A stretch of 64,000 bases of DNA from Peristeroidobacter soli (GTDB lineage: Bacteria > Pseudomonadota > Gammaproteobacteria > Steroidobacterales > Steroidobacteraceae): NCBI RefSeq assembly GCF_004138485.1, contig NZ_RYEV01000006.1, forward strand, positions 496,001-560,000, written 5' to 3'. How positions within the stretch are numbered: the stretch's first letter is position 1; every line of letters begins with the position of its first letter. The position numbers were made by a program, and so were the translations under genes. Below, piece after piece: positions 17,015 through 25,384 of the stretch. The notes beneath the pieces are model-generated. The model was not told the origin of the DNA. It saw only the letters and a list, made by a program, of their open reading frames with translations, and ran no database searches.

Positions 17015-18313
17015 TCAGTTCGGAATCGTGTCCTGGGCGAGGGACTGGTCGGTCCCGGCGGTGGCGGGCGTTTGCGTGCCGGCCGCCGCATTCTGCTGGG
17101 TCGAAGGCGGCACGAACCTGCAGGCCGCGATTCCCTGGTTGTCACGGCTCGGCTGGGTCTGCGCCACTTTGCTTTCGACATTCACACGCGCCTGGAAGCT
17201 TCTGATCAGCAGGGGTTCGAGCTCCGCGATGGCCTGTTGTTCTTTCGGCGAGGGGCCCATCTTGGAAGATTTGTAACCGCTCTGCGCCTTCCACACGTCC
17301 GGTGGCGGGATGATCCTGTCGGACAGGCCCTTGACCGTGTTGAGCACGGTGTCGGCATCCGGTTCGGTCGAGAGCACCTCACTGCTGACCTGGGTCTGGA
17401 TCTGTACCGATCGATTCCACAGATTGGTCGCGGCTTCGCGCACGGAATTCGCTGTCTCACGGGCAGTCTCGAGCGCCGCCTTCACGCGAGTCCGCTCCAG
17501 GCCCGCTCGTTCGTACGCCGACATGAGCTCGGGCGAAGGCGGCACCGTGGATTGCTTGCGTCCGCCTCGTGGCGCGCATTTCTTTTCCCGATCGGCGCGC
17601 AGCAGCTCGCATACCTTTGCGCCCTCGACTCGAAACGTAGTGCCGTTGAGTTCCGGGCATTCCACCGGCTTTTTGCACTCTTCGGTTTGCGGAACCGCCG
17701 CCTGGATTGCCTCCAGCGTTACTGTGACAGTGAGCGGAGCGTACTTCTCTTGCCAGTTGCGCAACTCTTCGGATGCAAGCGCCGAGGCCTTTAAATCGCG
17801 GTTGAGCTCGTCCTGCCAGGCGGTGGTCTTGTCATAGGGTTTGGCGGTACTGACGGCACAGCCCAGGGCGGCGGCACCCGCAAGATATATTCTCTGGCGG
17901 GGCTTGGAGGTGAAAGTGGTGCCGACTGCCCAGGTCGCGGTGCCGAGCACACCGGCGGCGGCGATGTCCTTGCTGCTGCCGTCCGTCAATCCTTTGAACA
18001 GCCCGAATGCGGATATTCCAATCAGCGCGGCGCTCGTGCCCGCCGACAGCTGCGACAGACTGGCGACCGACCCGATGTAACGGCGTTGCACCGACAGAAT
18101 GTCATGTTCCACGCCTGCAAAGTCTTTGGGAATCCCGGTGTCAGGTTGTTTCTTGTTGGGATGCAGGCTATCGGAAAACACCTGGGGTCTGAACGCGGCA
18201 CATCCGCCGAGGCTCAGAGTGACCGCTAGAATTGTCACAAATCGCACTGCAGCCCGCGGACTGCTCGCGATTCGCCTTCGGTCCAGGGGCCATCGCCAAG
18301 ACGCCGCACTCAT
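17015..18313 (-). CDS. Lipoprotein of unknown function with hydrophobic hairpin and coiled-coil-like region
   Basis: 432 aa. The start at 18313 has a GGGAGAG ribosome-binding sequence. A lipoprotein leader ends at LSLGGC (Cys about 38). Then come small/hydrophobic segments around 85-140 (SQLSAGTSAALIGISAFGLF and AAGVLGTATWAVGTTF), a cysteine-containing middle (EECKKPVECPEL, KVCEL, KKCAP) and an alpha-helical alanine/glutamate-rich stretch (about 265-330). The tail is low-complexity. I do not recognise the family. Its position just upstream of the trypsin-SleB gene makes it a candidate substrate or anchor for the system. Confidence 0.8.
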   Translation of the reverse strand: MSAASWRWPLDRRRIASSPRAAVRFVTILAVTLSLGGCAAFRPQVFSDSLHPNKKQPDTGIPKDFAGVEHDILSVQRRYIGSVASLSQLSAGTSAALIGISAFGLFKGLTDGSSKDIAAAGVLGTATWAVGTTFTSKPRQRIYLAGAAALGCAVSTAKPYDKTTAWQDELNRDLKASALASEELRNWQEKYAPLTVTVTLEAIQAAVPQTEECKKPVECPELNGTTFRVEGAKVCELLRADREKKCAPRGGRKQSTVPPSPELMSAYERAGLERTRVKAALETARETANSVREAATNLWNRSVQIQTQVSSEVLSTEPDADTVLNTVKGLSDRIIPPPDVWKAQSGYKSSKMGPSPKEQQAIAELEPLLIRSFQARVNVESKVAQTQPSRDNQGIAACRFVPPSTQQNAAAGTQTPATAGTDQSLAQDTIPN

Positions 18314-18587
18314 GTGCTCTCCCTGTCGACGATTGCGAGATCACCGCGGCGGTGACCGTATCGTCCCTTTGTTTTATCTACAAAGTAACAGGTTCGCGCT
18401 CCGCTGCAAATGTTTCTTGGCTGACATTGCGACGAAACGTTTGGTTCGTCGAAAATTTTGACAGGCCGCCCGCCGCCGTTGGTTTGCCAACTCGTCACTC
18501 AGGTGACAAGATGCGCTCGCGGGTCGACGCGTCCTCATCGTAGCTATGTTACGTCTGTTACGGCGCGTCGGCCCTGCTCCTCTCTTG
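18314..18587. other. 274-bp spacer inside the leftward envelope unit, with two inverted repeats
   Basis: No gene seen. It contains a perfect 7-bp inverted repeat TCACCGC-G-GCGGTGA (18341-18355) 28 bp upstream of the lipoprotein start, and CGACGAA-N8-TTCGTCG (18430-18451). Neither is followed by a T-run in either direction, so operator or RNA structure is more likely than terminator. An internal promoter for the lower four genes is plausible. Confidence 0.4.
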
Positions 18588-19298
18588 TTAACGTTCTATC
18601 AGGCGCACGCGCGCATCGTTTCCCTTCGTTTGTATAGTCGACATTAGTTTGCGGGCAATCAGATCTTTGGTATTGGGTTTGGGCTGGGACGTCTCGAGTT
18701 TCAACAGTCTGCGCGCGGATCCGGTGAGAAGGTCGGTCAGTCCCAACAGGTCGTCGTGATCCGAGTGTCGCTTGAGCGCGGATGTCGACACGCTGTGCGA
18801 AGCGGTCGGGAATTCCTCTCGCAGATAGGCTGCGACAACGTCGCTCTTGGACGCACGCATGACAAACTCTCGCGCGCCGCTGGCCCCAAAGGCGTGCAGC
18901 ATACGTCGGAGGTGACCTGCCAACTGACGTTCCATGGACGCCGTCTCCTGCACGGGTCGTACGTGAAACGGCCAGAACAACAGGCTCTGATCCGCGACCA
19001 CAGCGGGAAACAGCGTCTCCACGAACGGTATCCGGCGCCGGTCGCACCGTTGAAATTTGATGTCGCGTCGAAAGTTCGTTCTGGCGCGCGCCGCACGGAT
19101 CACCGCGCCCTGGGCCTTGGGCGATTTCACGAGCAGCACGCCCATCACCCAGTCGCCTTGCGCCTCGGTGCCGCTTTGATCGACGAAGACGCTGACCAGA
19201 TCCTGAGCGACTTTTTTCTCCACCCCGGCGGCGAACGCAGTCGATGACAGAAACATCAACGCGCCGAGCCGTATTACGTTGCGACGACTGTTGTCCAT
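18588..19298 (-). CDS. DUF3800-like protein with a Tat-like leader
   Basis: 236 aa from ATG at 19298 (MDNSRRNVIRLG); the longer frame overlaps the pentapeptide gene and is rejected. After a leader with a twin-arginine-like SRRNVIRLG and hydrophobic LMFLSSTAFA comes SVFVDQSGTEAQGDWVMGVLL, which resembles the DUF3800 opening (normally DESG then a glycine-rich strand; here Glu is Gln). The C-terminal SDHDDLLGLTDLLTG resembles the family's closing motif. DUF3800 has an RNase H-like fold and is often found in defence and mobile contexts, normally cytoplasmic. The leader is therefore odd. It starts 8 bp after the pentapeptide gene. Confidence 0.55.
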   Translation of the reverse strand: MDNSRRNVIRLGALMFLSSTAFAAGVEKKVAQDLVSVFVDQSGTEAQGDWVMGVLLVKSPKAQGAVIRAARARTNFRRDIKFQRCDRRRIPFVETLFPAVVADQSLLFWPFHVRPVQETASMERQLAGHLRRMLHAFGASGAREFVMRASKSDVVAAYLREEFPTASHSVSTSALKRHSDHDDLLGLTDLLTGSARRLLKLETSQPKPNTKDLIARKLMSTIQTKGNDARVRLIER

Positions 19299-19306
19299 GA
19301 TCGTGC

Positions 19307-20437
19307 CTAGCGCGCCGCGCCGCTGAGGTAGGCCGGAAGGATGGTCGTATCGTCCATGGTCGTCCCCTGCAGTTGATCGTTGGTCAATCCTTCGACATCC
19401 CCGAGATTCGCCCCGCGCAGATCCGCCCCGGTCAGCACCGCATCTTTCAATCCGACGCTGCTCAAAATCGCATTGATCAATTTCGTCTTGGAAAGATTCG
19501 CACCGGTCAGGGTGACTTGGTTCATCTCCGCGCCGGTGAGATCGGAGCCCTGCAGTTGCGCCCCCGACATGTCGGTCGTGGCGATCGCGAGGAACGAGAG
19601 ATTGGCGTCCGACAGCTTGGTGTTTCGAAGCGAGGAAGCGATCAGCTCCGCGCCATTGAGTCTCGCGCCGCTCATGTCGGCGCGATCGAAGTTGCCCCGA
19701 CGCAGGCACGCATCCGAGAAGATCGCGCCGGGGAGCGCCACGTCGGGCAAAGAGAACGAGCGAAGGTCGACGCGAGCAAGGTCGACGGCGGCACCGTCGG
19801 CGGCCTCCTTGTTCAGAGCGGTGACCAGATTCAGCGCCGTTCGTACGTCCTCGCAGCCGCCGGTCGACAGGTCGTCACAGCGATTCTCAGCGCTCGGTCG
19901 TTCCGTCGCGGGGCAACCGCCTGCTTCCGTAGGAGGTTTGGTGCGTGAGGTGCGAACAAATGCCGCCAGGATCTCCCGGGCCACGGCCCGATCGTGCGAG
20001 GACTCGATACCCACCCGCTGCAAACCATACAGCCCGCCCAAGCGTACGTGCATGCTGACGTTGCCCAACTGCTCGATCGACCGGGACAGGCGATCGCTGA
20101 TTCGCCCCGACTGCGCGAGCTGCAGCGTTTCGCGCGTCGCGACCAGCTGTTGCCACGTGAAGAACAGACCGGCGAGCACCGCGGCTCCGCCGACCAACTG
20201 CACCATCGTGCGCCGAAACTCATTTTCGGTTTCGGGTCGATCCTCCGGGGCGATCACAGCCGCGTGACCGTCGACCTGCCACTTCGGAACGAACCACAGC
20301 AGCCACGCGGCCAGCAGTACGGCGCTCAGAATGCCGGCGCCCAGCCGATCGAGAAGGAAATGTGCCACCCCGATGACTACCAGGATGCCGAGGAAGCTGA
20401 CGAAGGCGAGGGTGTTCTTCTTCATGGGCGTCTGCAT
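19307..20437 (-). CDS. Membrane-anchored pentapeptide-repeat protein
   Basis: 376 aa from ATG at 20437, chosen for an AAAAGGACGT ribosome-binding sequence just upstream. Two TM segments lie near residues 7-45 and a third (VQLVGGAAVLAGLFFTWQQL) at about 74-93. The next helical segment (TRETLQLAQSGRISDRLSRSIEQLG...LGGLYGLQRV) matches a widespread pentapeptide-protein family. From about residue 208 there are many A(D/N)LXX-type repeats (GADLRGANLGDVEG near the end), predicted to form a right-handed beta-helix. Function is unknown; such helices serve as binding scaffolds. It is the first gene of the leftward unit. Confidence 0.88.
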   Translation of the reverse strand: MQTPMKKNTLAFVSFLGILVVIGVAHFLLDRLGAGILSAVLLAAWLLWFVPKWQVDGHAAVIAPEDRPETENEFRRTMVQLVGGAAVLAGLFFTWQQLVATRETLQLAQSGRISDRLSRSIEQLGNVSMHVRLGGLYGLQRVGIESSHDRAVAREILAAFVRTSRTKPPTEAGGCPATERPSAENRCDDLSTGGCEDVRTALNLVTALNKEAADGAAVDLARVDLRSFSLPDVALPGAIFSDACLRRGNFDRADMSGARLNGAELIASSLRNTKLSDANLSFLAIATTDMSGAQLQGSDLTGAEMNQVTLTGANLSKTKLINAILSSVGLKDAVLTGADLRGANLGDVEGLTNDQLQGTTMDDTTILPAYLSGAAR

Positions 20438-20580
20438 ACGTCCTTTTATGATCCCCGCGAAACATCTTATATGGACTGCAGGCCGCAGTCGCGTTACTTG
20501 CGTCGCGACACCTCGGCGACCTCCGAAGGCGGTAGGATGTGACTGAAGTGTCATACGTCACATTGCGCGGAAGTCTCAAG
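20438..20580. promoter_or_regulatory. Divergent promoter region of the envelope block
   Basis: 143 bp between the divergent pentapeptide and M23 genes, so it should hold both promoters. A TGTGAC / GTCACA inverted repeat with wide spacing lies at about 20537-20562. It is not a good CRP site. Shared control of the two units is an inference from this layout. Confidence 0.45.
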
Positions 20581-22086
20581 ATGAGAGTACCCATGTATTC
20601 CGGTCGGCCCCACCTGTGGGGGGCGGTTTTTACCCTGGCCAGTCTGCTTTCCGCCTGGACATTCCATGTGCAGGCGGCGGTGAGCAATCCGCTGGTCGGT
20701 GTCTGGGCCGGCGAGCTGGGCGGCGGCAATGCCAGGCTGCACCTGGTGCTCACTGTGAAGCAACTGAGTGGCGGCGAGTATGTCGCTGCCATGAGCAGCG
20801 TGGAACAGGGCGCCAATTTTTCGGCCGATGCGCTCGCCCTGACGGCGGACTCGATTCGTTTCGAGGTCAAGCCGGTGGGCGGGGTGTATCAAGGCAAGCT
20901 CGAGGCCGGCGGGGATGGCATCACTGGCACCTGGCGGCAAAAGGGCGTGCCCGAGCAGCCGTTATCGTTCAAGCGCAGTGCTGCCGAGCAGACGGCCGCC
21001 CCGGCCAGGGAGAAGGGCCCCACCACCAAGCCGTTCACCGTCGCGATGGATGTGAACGTGCCGCTCGCGCCGACCGCCTTCAGCGCGGGAGGCAAGGCAC
21101 ATCTGGCTTACGAGCTGCATGTCACCAACATGGGCCAGTGGGATCTGTCGCTGTCCTCTCTCGAAGTGATCGATGCGGACGACGGCTCGCGAGTGCTGGC
21201 GAGATTCAGCCAGGCCGATCTCGAAGGCATGATGCCGCGTAAGGCGAATGAGAAGACGCTGCTGGAAGCGCAGCAGGCCGGGGTCATTTTCGTCTGGGTC
21301 ACCTTCGATCGATTGCAGGACGCGCCGGCCCGCTTGAGCAATCGCTTCAAGGTCAAACTGGGCGACTACCCGGAGGCGCTCGACGTCCAGCTGCGTCCGC
21401 TGGCGGTGGCCAGAAATTCGTTGCTGATCAGCGCGCCGTTGAGCGGCGATCACTGGGTGGCGGCCAACGGTCCCTCCAATACGTCCGGTCACCGTCGCGC
21501 GTTGATCCCGATCGACGGTCACGCCGCCATCGCGCAGCGCTTTGCCATCGACTGGGTGCAGGTGGGCAAGGACGGCAAGACCTACAGCGGCGATCCGAAA
21601 GACAACAAGAACTACTACGCCTTCGGTCATGACGCATTGGCCGTCGCCGATGGCGTCGTCGCGGCGGTGTTGGATGGTATTCCGAACAATGTGCCCGGCA
21701 TCGACTCGCGCGCTCAGCCCATCACGCTCGCGAATGTCGGCGGCAATTTCGTCCAGCTCGACGTGGGTGGCGGGCTGTATGCGTTCTACGCGCATCTGCA
21801 GCCGGGTTCGCTGCGGGTCAAAGTTGGTGACAAAGTCCGCCGCGGCCAGGTGATCGGTCTGGTCGGCAACACCGGCAATTCCACCGAGCCGCATCTGCAT
21901 TTCCACCTGTCCAATTCTCCCGAGCCGCTGGCGGCCGAAGGCTTTCCCTATGCCTTGCCCAGCTTCGAAGTGCAGGGCTCTACGCAAATAGAAGGCGAGG
22001 AGATCAAGGCGCAGCTCGGCAAGTCCGAGACGCGCACTCTCGCGATCCCGGCGGATGGGGAGATCGTCAAGTTCGAAAAGAAGTGA
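20581..22086 (+). CDS. Secreted M23 (LytM-type) metallopeptidase
   Basis: 501 aa from ATG at 20581, with GGAAG eight bases upstream; an earlier in-frame ATG at 20539 lacks this. A signal peptide (ending FHVQA) leads into a beta-rich N-terminal domain (about 35-130: GVWAGELGGGNARLHLVL...), a middle beta domain, and a LytM domain with AFGHDALAVADG (first zinc ligands, residues about 346-355), YAFYAHLQPG and HLHFHL (about 438-443). The zinc site looks complete, so it should cut peptidoglycan peptide cross-bridges. It is the first gene of the rightward unit. Confidence 0.9.
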   Translation: MRVPMYSGRPHLWGAVFTLASLLSAWTFHVQAAVSNPLVGVWAGELGGGNARLHLVLTVKQLSGGEYVAAMSSVEQGANFSADALALTADSIRFEVKPVGGVYQGKLEAGGDGITGTWRQKGVPEQPLSFKRSAAEQTAAPAREKGPTTKPFTVAMDVNVPLAPTAFSAGGKAHLAYELHVTNMGQWDLSLSSLEVIDADDGSRVLARFSQADLEGMMPRKANEKTLLEAQQAGVIFVWVTFDRLQDAPARLSNRFKVKLGDYPEALDVQLRPLAVARNSLLISAPLSGDHWVAANGPSNTSGHRRALIPIDGHAAIAQRFAIDWVQVGKDGKTYSGDPKDNKNYYAFGHDALAVADGVVAAVLDGIPNNVPGIDSRAQPITLANVGGNFVQLDVGGGLYAFYAHLQPGSLRVKVGDKVRRGQVIGLVGNTGNSTEPHLHFHLSNSPEPLAAEGFPYALPSFEVQGSTQIEGEEIKAQLGKSETRTLAIPADGEIVKFEKK

Positions 22087-22103
22087 GCTCGCCACAGCGG
22101 GCG

Positions 22104-22133
22104 TTGACAGTGCGCCGCGCCAGCCAATAGATT
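22104..22133 (+). promoter_or_regulatory. Candidate sigma-70 promoter before the CHASE2 gene
   Basis: TTGACA (22104-22109), an 18-bp spacer and TAGATT (22128-22133) lie in the 106-bp gap between the M23 and CHASE2 genes, about 60 bp before the start codon. The -35 is perfect and the -10 is weak. Confidence 0.4.
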
Positions 22134-22192
22134 CCATTTCGCAATCTCGGACGCGTCCTGGAATATTTCAAAAAAATGACAGGGAGAGGGCG

Positions 22193-23479
22193 ATGGCGCA
22201 AGCTCAGGGAACCTCTGTGCAGTCCATCGCCGGCGCGTCCTCCGCTGCCGCTTTCCTCAAGGAGCGATCGCAGCGGGGCGTGCTGTTCGCATTGCTCATT
22301 CTGCTGCTGTTCGCTTATGAAACGCTGCTGGGCGGCGGGGTAGCGGACAGCTACGACTATGTTTCAGCGCCGTTCTATCCGGCAGCCGCGCGCGACCGGA
22401 TCGGTCTGATTCTGATCGACGAAGAAACATTGAGACGCTGGCAGGTCAGCCACTTCAGTAAAGTCCCGCCGCGCAACCTCGTGCAACTGCTCAATGCCGC
22501 GAGCCGGATTGGTGCAACGGCTGTATTTCTCAATACCTCGCTGAGCAATGACGGTGCCGATGCCGAGGTGATCGCGGCGGCCGAAGCGTTGCGGCGAGGC
22601 GTCAGTCTGGACGGCGCGGAAATTCCTGGTCCGGTCCCGGTGTTCATCGGCAATGGGACGGCCGCTCATCCCGTGCTCGCCCCGCCGCCACGCGTGCGCG
22701 ATCTGTTCGTCGTCAATGAAACGAATCTGAGCCGGCGTGAAGGCGCGTACTCCTTGTGGGAGCTGGACAAAGACAGAAATGCCCGACCGACCGTGGCACT
22801 CGAGCTCGCCAATACTTACTGCGCGAGCAGGCGGTGCCCGAAACTTCCGACGGAACCGGATACGACGCCCATGCTGCTCAGGTGGCCGACGGTCGGAGGG
22901 GCGGAAGCTGCCTGCAATGTTTCGGAACGCCCGGCGACGATCGCTTGGGAACGCGCGCTGCGGATCATCACCTCGCTGGGTGAGATCGACGACGAGGCGG
23001 CCAATCGATGCGCGCCGTTTCGTTCGATCCCCGCGCACGAGCTGGCTGCAGCGGATGCCGCTGGTTTGGAAATGTTCCGACAATGGGCCGGGGAGCGGAT
23101 CTGGCTCATCGGAACCCATCTTCCGAACGATCTGGAGTCCCCGCGGTTCGGGCCGGACATGCCGGCGGTGGCGTTCCATGCCACCGCGCTCGAGAACCTG
23201 CTCGCCGCGGGTGAACGTGTGCCGCTGATCCCACGGCATCCGTTTCTAGTGATGCTGCCGCTCATGTGTCTGTTTGCATTCATCGTCCCTTTCCTGCCGG
23301 CAACTCAGTCGAGGGCGGCAGGCCTGGGAAAGACTGCGTTGTTTCTGGCTGTGCTGGTCGGCACCAGTCTGCTGATCCAGCAGTCCCTCAGGTGGCCGCT
23401 GGGCCAGCAGGTCGCCTGGTCGTTGGCGCTGGTCTTGCTGTTCTCCCCCTACATTCTGCGGCGTTCCAATGGAGGTTGA
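22193..23479 (+). CDS. CHASE2-domain membrane protein without an output domain
   Basis: 428 aa from ATG at 22193, preceded by GGGAGAGGG. TM1 spans about 29-46 (VLFALLILLLFAYETLL). The extracytoplasmic CHASE2 sensor follows, with the family hallmarks RIGLILIDEETLRRW near residue 66, IGATAVFLNTS, and late VAFHATALENLL. Three closing TM segments run from about 352 to 420. CHASE2 normally precedes a cyclase, kinase or other output domain; here the protein stops six residues after the last TM. A partner must transmit the signal, or it is a scaffold. It overlaps no neighbour but its stop lies just before the next start. Confidence 0.82.
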   Translation: MAQAQGTSVQSIAGASSAAAFLKERSQRGVLFALLILLLFAYETLLGGGVADSYDYVSAPFYPAAARDRIGLILIDEETLRRWQVSHFSKVPPRNLVQLLNAASRIGATAVFLNTSLSNDGADAEVIAAAEALRRGVSLDGAEIPGPVPVFIGNGTAAHPVLAPPPRVRDLFVVNETNLSRREGAYSLWELDKDRNARPTVALELANTYCASRRCPKLPTEPDTTPMLLRWPTVGGAEAACNVSERPATIAWERALRIITSLGEIDDEAANRCAPFRSIPAHELAAADAAGLEMFRQWAGERIWLIGTHLPNDLESPRFGPDMPAVAFHATALENLLAAGERVPLIPRHPFLVMLPLMCLFAFIVPFLPATQSRAAGLGKTALFLAVLVGTSLLIQQSLRWPLGQQVAWSLALVLLFSPYILRRSNGG

Positions 23480-23483
23480 TGTC

Positions 23484-23918
23484 ATGAAGCGTTGTTCGGC
23501 ATCGATAGTGCTCATGGCGACCGTGATGATTGCAGGTGTGCCCCAGGTATCGGCCGAGGACATCGTTCCAGGGGGCGACGTGCTGTTGCTCGGATTCGTC
23601 GACAACAAATCGATCGTGCTCCTGGACGACGACGGCAAGCGCTACGAGCTCGGCAAGATCTTTTGTTTGCTGGACCGGAACAGCGATAGCATCCCGGCGC
23701 AACTCACCAGCGATGGCACGCGCTATCGAGTGACGTTGCGGAAGGACGGACGCGAGATTCCTTTGTATGTGAGTCCAGCGAACGTTCGTACGCAAGAGGG
23801 GACGTGCACTCCTTCCGCAGCATTGGTGCCCATGACGGAACGTGGTGGCGACCGGCGTCTGTGCACTACGGCCTCGGGTGCTTCGTCGGTCCGGGTGTTC
23901 AAGCGAGTCTGCCCATGA
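23484..23918 (+). CDS. Small secreted protein of unknown function
   Basis: 144 aa from ATG at 23484, with GGAGG nine bases upstream inside the CHASE2 3' end (an ATG at 23469 has no such site). A signal peptide (MKRCSASIVLMATVMIAGVPQVSA) precedes a small beta-rich domain (LLLGFVDNKSIVLLDDDGKRYELG) and a tail with three cysteines (CLLD, GTCTPS, RLCTT, KRVCP give possible disulfides). No family recognised. Its stop overlaps the M48 start as ATGA, so it is co-translated with the peptidase and may be its substrate or inhibitor. Confidence 0.7.
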   Translation: MKRCSASIVLMATVMIAGVPQVSAEDIVPGGDVLLLGFVDNKSIVLLDDDGKRYELGKIFCLLDRNSDSIPAQLTSDGTRYRVTLRKDGREIPLYVSPANVRTQEGTCTPSAALVPMTERGGDRRLCTTASGASSVRVFKRVCP

Positions 23919-25294
23919 GCGCGCCGTGGACGGCAGTCGCAGGGTTGATCGGGGCGTTTGTCACGAGTAGCTGCGTGCTCGCCGCGACGGACTGCGCACC
24001 CGCGCCGCAAGCAGAGATGGCCTTCAACGCCGAATCCGGCCAGCACCGTCTCGCCTTGTCGCAGTTGGACTCCACTGGAGTTCTCTCTATCCCCGAGCTC
24101 GACGCCTACTACAACGAGATTGCCGCGCGCCTGCTCGCCAAGTGGCCGACGCGAGTCACCGGCTTGAAAGTGTATGTGATCGATTCGCCAAAGGAAGTGG
24201 CATACACCGATCCCGTGGGCGCGATTTACGTCAGCTGGCGCGTCGTCGACTGGTTGCAGAGCGATGACGAGATCGCCGCGCTGCTGGCTCATGAGATCTC
24301 CCATGTGCTCTTGAAACATTCGTTGTCGACCGATCGCTCGAAATGGTTCAGCGGGCTGACGAATGTCGGCATGACGGTGGCGGCCGTCGCCGGAGGCAAC
24401 GTCGTGCCCTTCGCGGCCGCGGATCTGGCGAACTATTCGGTGGTTGCTCCCTTCTGGAACAGGAAGGAGGAGTTGCAAGCCGACCGGGTTGGCATGCAAC
24501 TGCTGGCGAGCGCCGGCTACAAGCCTTATGCGATGCGCGACCTGATCGAGAAAATCGGCACCAAGGCGCCGGAGTCCGAGAAATGGATTACCTCGGAGCC
24601 CATCAACGAAAAGCAGAAGCGTTATCAGATCGATCCGAAGGTTCTGTTCGGCAATCTCGGTAAGAAGCTGGGACTCAGGCATCCGTTGGCGGAAGTGCGG
24701 CTCACCGAGGTGAGCGAGGCCTGGGAGAAATGTCATGGCAACACGAAGATACGTCCCTATGAGCGCACCCTGCTGGATCGATATCGAGTCGATCTGGAGC
24801 GCAGCAGCCGGCTGAAGGAGATCCGACTGGCGAACCAGGCGTACGAACAGTTGCAGCTGGGGCGGGGTCAGGAGGCGAGTGCGCTGGTGTCGAAGCTTCC
24901 CGGGCCGCCGGCGCAGTGGCAGGTGCCCACTCGCGTGCTGGCCAGTTGGGTCTGGACGCAGACCGGTCACGCGACCGAGGGCCTGCAGGTGGCGGAGCCG
25001 CTGCTGCTCGCGACAGACGCGCCACTCATTTTTCTTTCCGGACCGTTGATGTATCGGGACCAGGTGCGCGACGTGCCGGGTGCCTATGCCCTCGCCAGGA
25101 AAATCCGCGAAGGCTATGACTTCAGTGCCTTGTTCTATCCACTCCTGCTTCGCAGCTACAAGCGCCAGCAGAACGCCGAGCATGCGGCCGGCAACATCTC
25201 CGTGTCCAACGCCATGGAATTCGAGATTACCGGGATGCAGCTGAGCTGCATGAAGCTGGACCTGCTGTCCGGCCAATGCCAGGCGGGGGAATGA
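23915..25294 (+). CDS. Periplasmic M48-family zinc metallopeptidase (BepA/LoiP-like)
   Basis: 459 aa from ATG at 23915, overlapping the previous stop. A signal peptide (to about residue 24, VLAATDC, possibly a lipobox-like end but no clean LxxC) precedes the peptidase domain. AHEISH (HExxH, residues about 126-130) and NRKEELQADRVGMQLL (third ligand Glu with the ExxxD pattern, about 184-190) give the complete zinc site. The C-terminal about 200 residues are helical and could be TPR-like, as in BepA. The likely role is envelope protein quality control or processing. It ends the rightward unit. Confidence 0.88.
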   Translation: MSAPWTAVAGLIGAFVTSSCVLAATDCAPAPQAEMAFNAESGQHRLALSQLDSTGVLSIPELDAYYNEIAARLLAKWPTRVTGLKVYVIDSPKEVAYTDPVGAIYVSWRVVDWLQSDDEIAALLAHEISHVLLKHSLSTDRSKWFSGLTNVGMTVAAVAGGNVVPFAAADLANYSVVAPFWNRKEELQADRVGMQLLASAGYKPYAMRDLIEKIGTKAPESEKWITSEPINEKQKRYQIDPKVLFGNLGKKLGLRHPLAEVRLTEVSEAWEKCHGNTKIRPYERTLLDRYRVDLERSSRLKEIRLANQAYEQLQLGRGQEASALVSKLPGPPAQWQVPTRVLASWVWTQTGHATEGLQVAEPLLLATDAPLIFLSGPLMYRDQVRDVPGAYALARKIREGYDFSALFYPLLLRSYKRQQNAEHAAGNISVSNAMEFEITGMQLSCMKLDLLSGQCQAGE

Positions 25295-25384
25295 TCTTTA
25301 CCCGCCCGGGGGGAGGAGACCGAAGCTGACCCAGTCCCAAGCCTGCCCAGAACTTCATTCGCATAACGGGCGGGGAGGATGACG

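Noticed and set aside
20537-20562. CRP-like TGTGAC / GTCACA site in the divergent spacer
   Set aside because: The half-sites are too far apart for CRP (13 bp rather than 6) and no second copy is present.
12983-25294. Calling the envelope block a phage lysis cassette or a type VI secretion remnant
   Set aside because: SleB, M15 and M23 enzymes occur in such systems, but there is no holin, spanin, tail, VgrG, Hcp or ATPase gene here.
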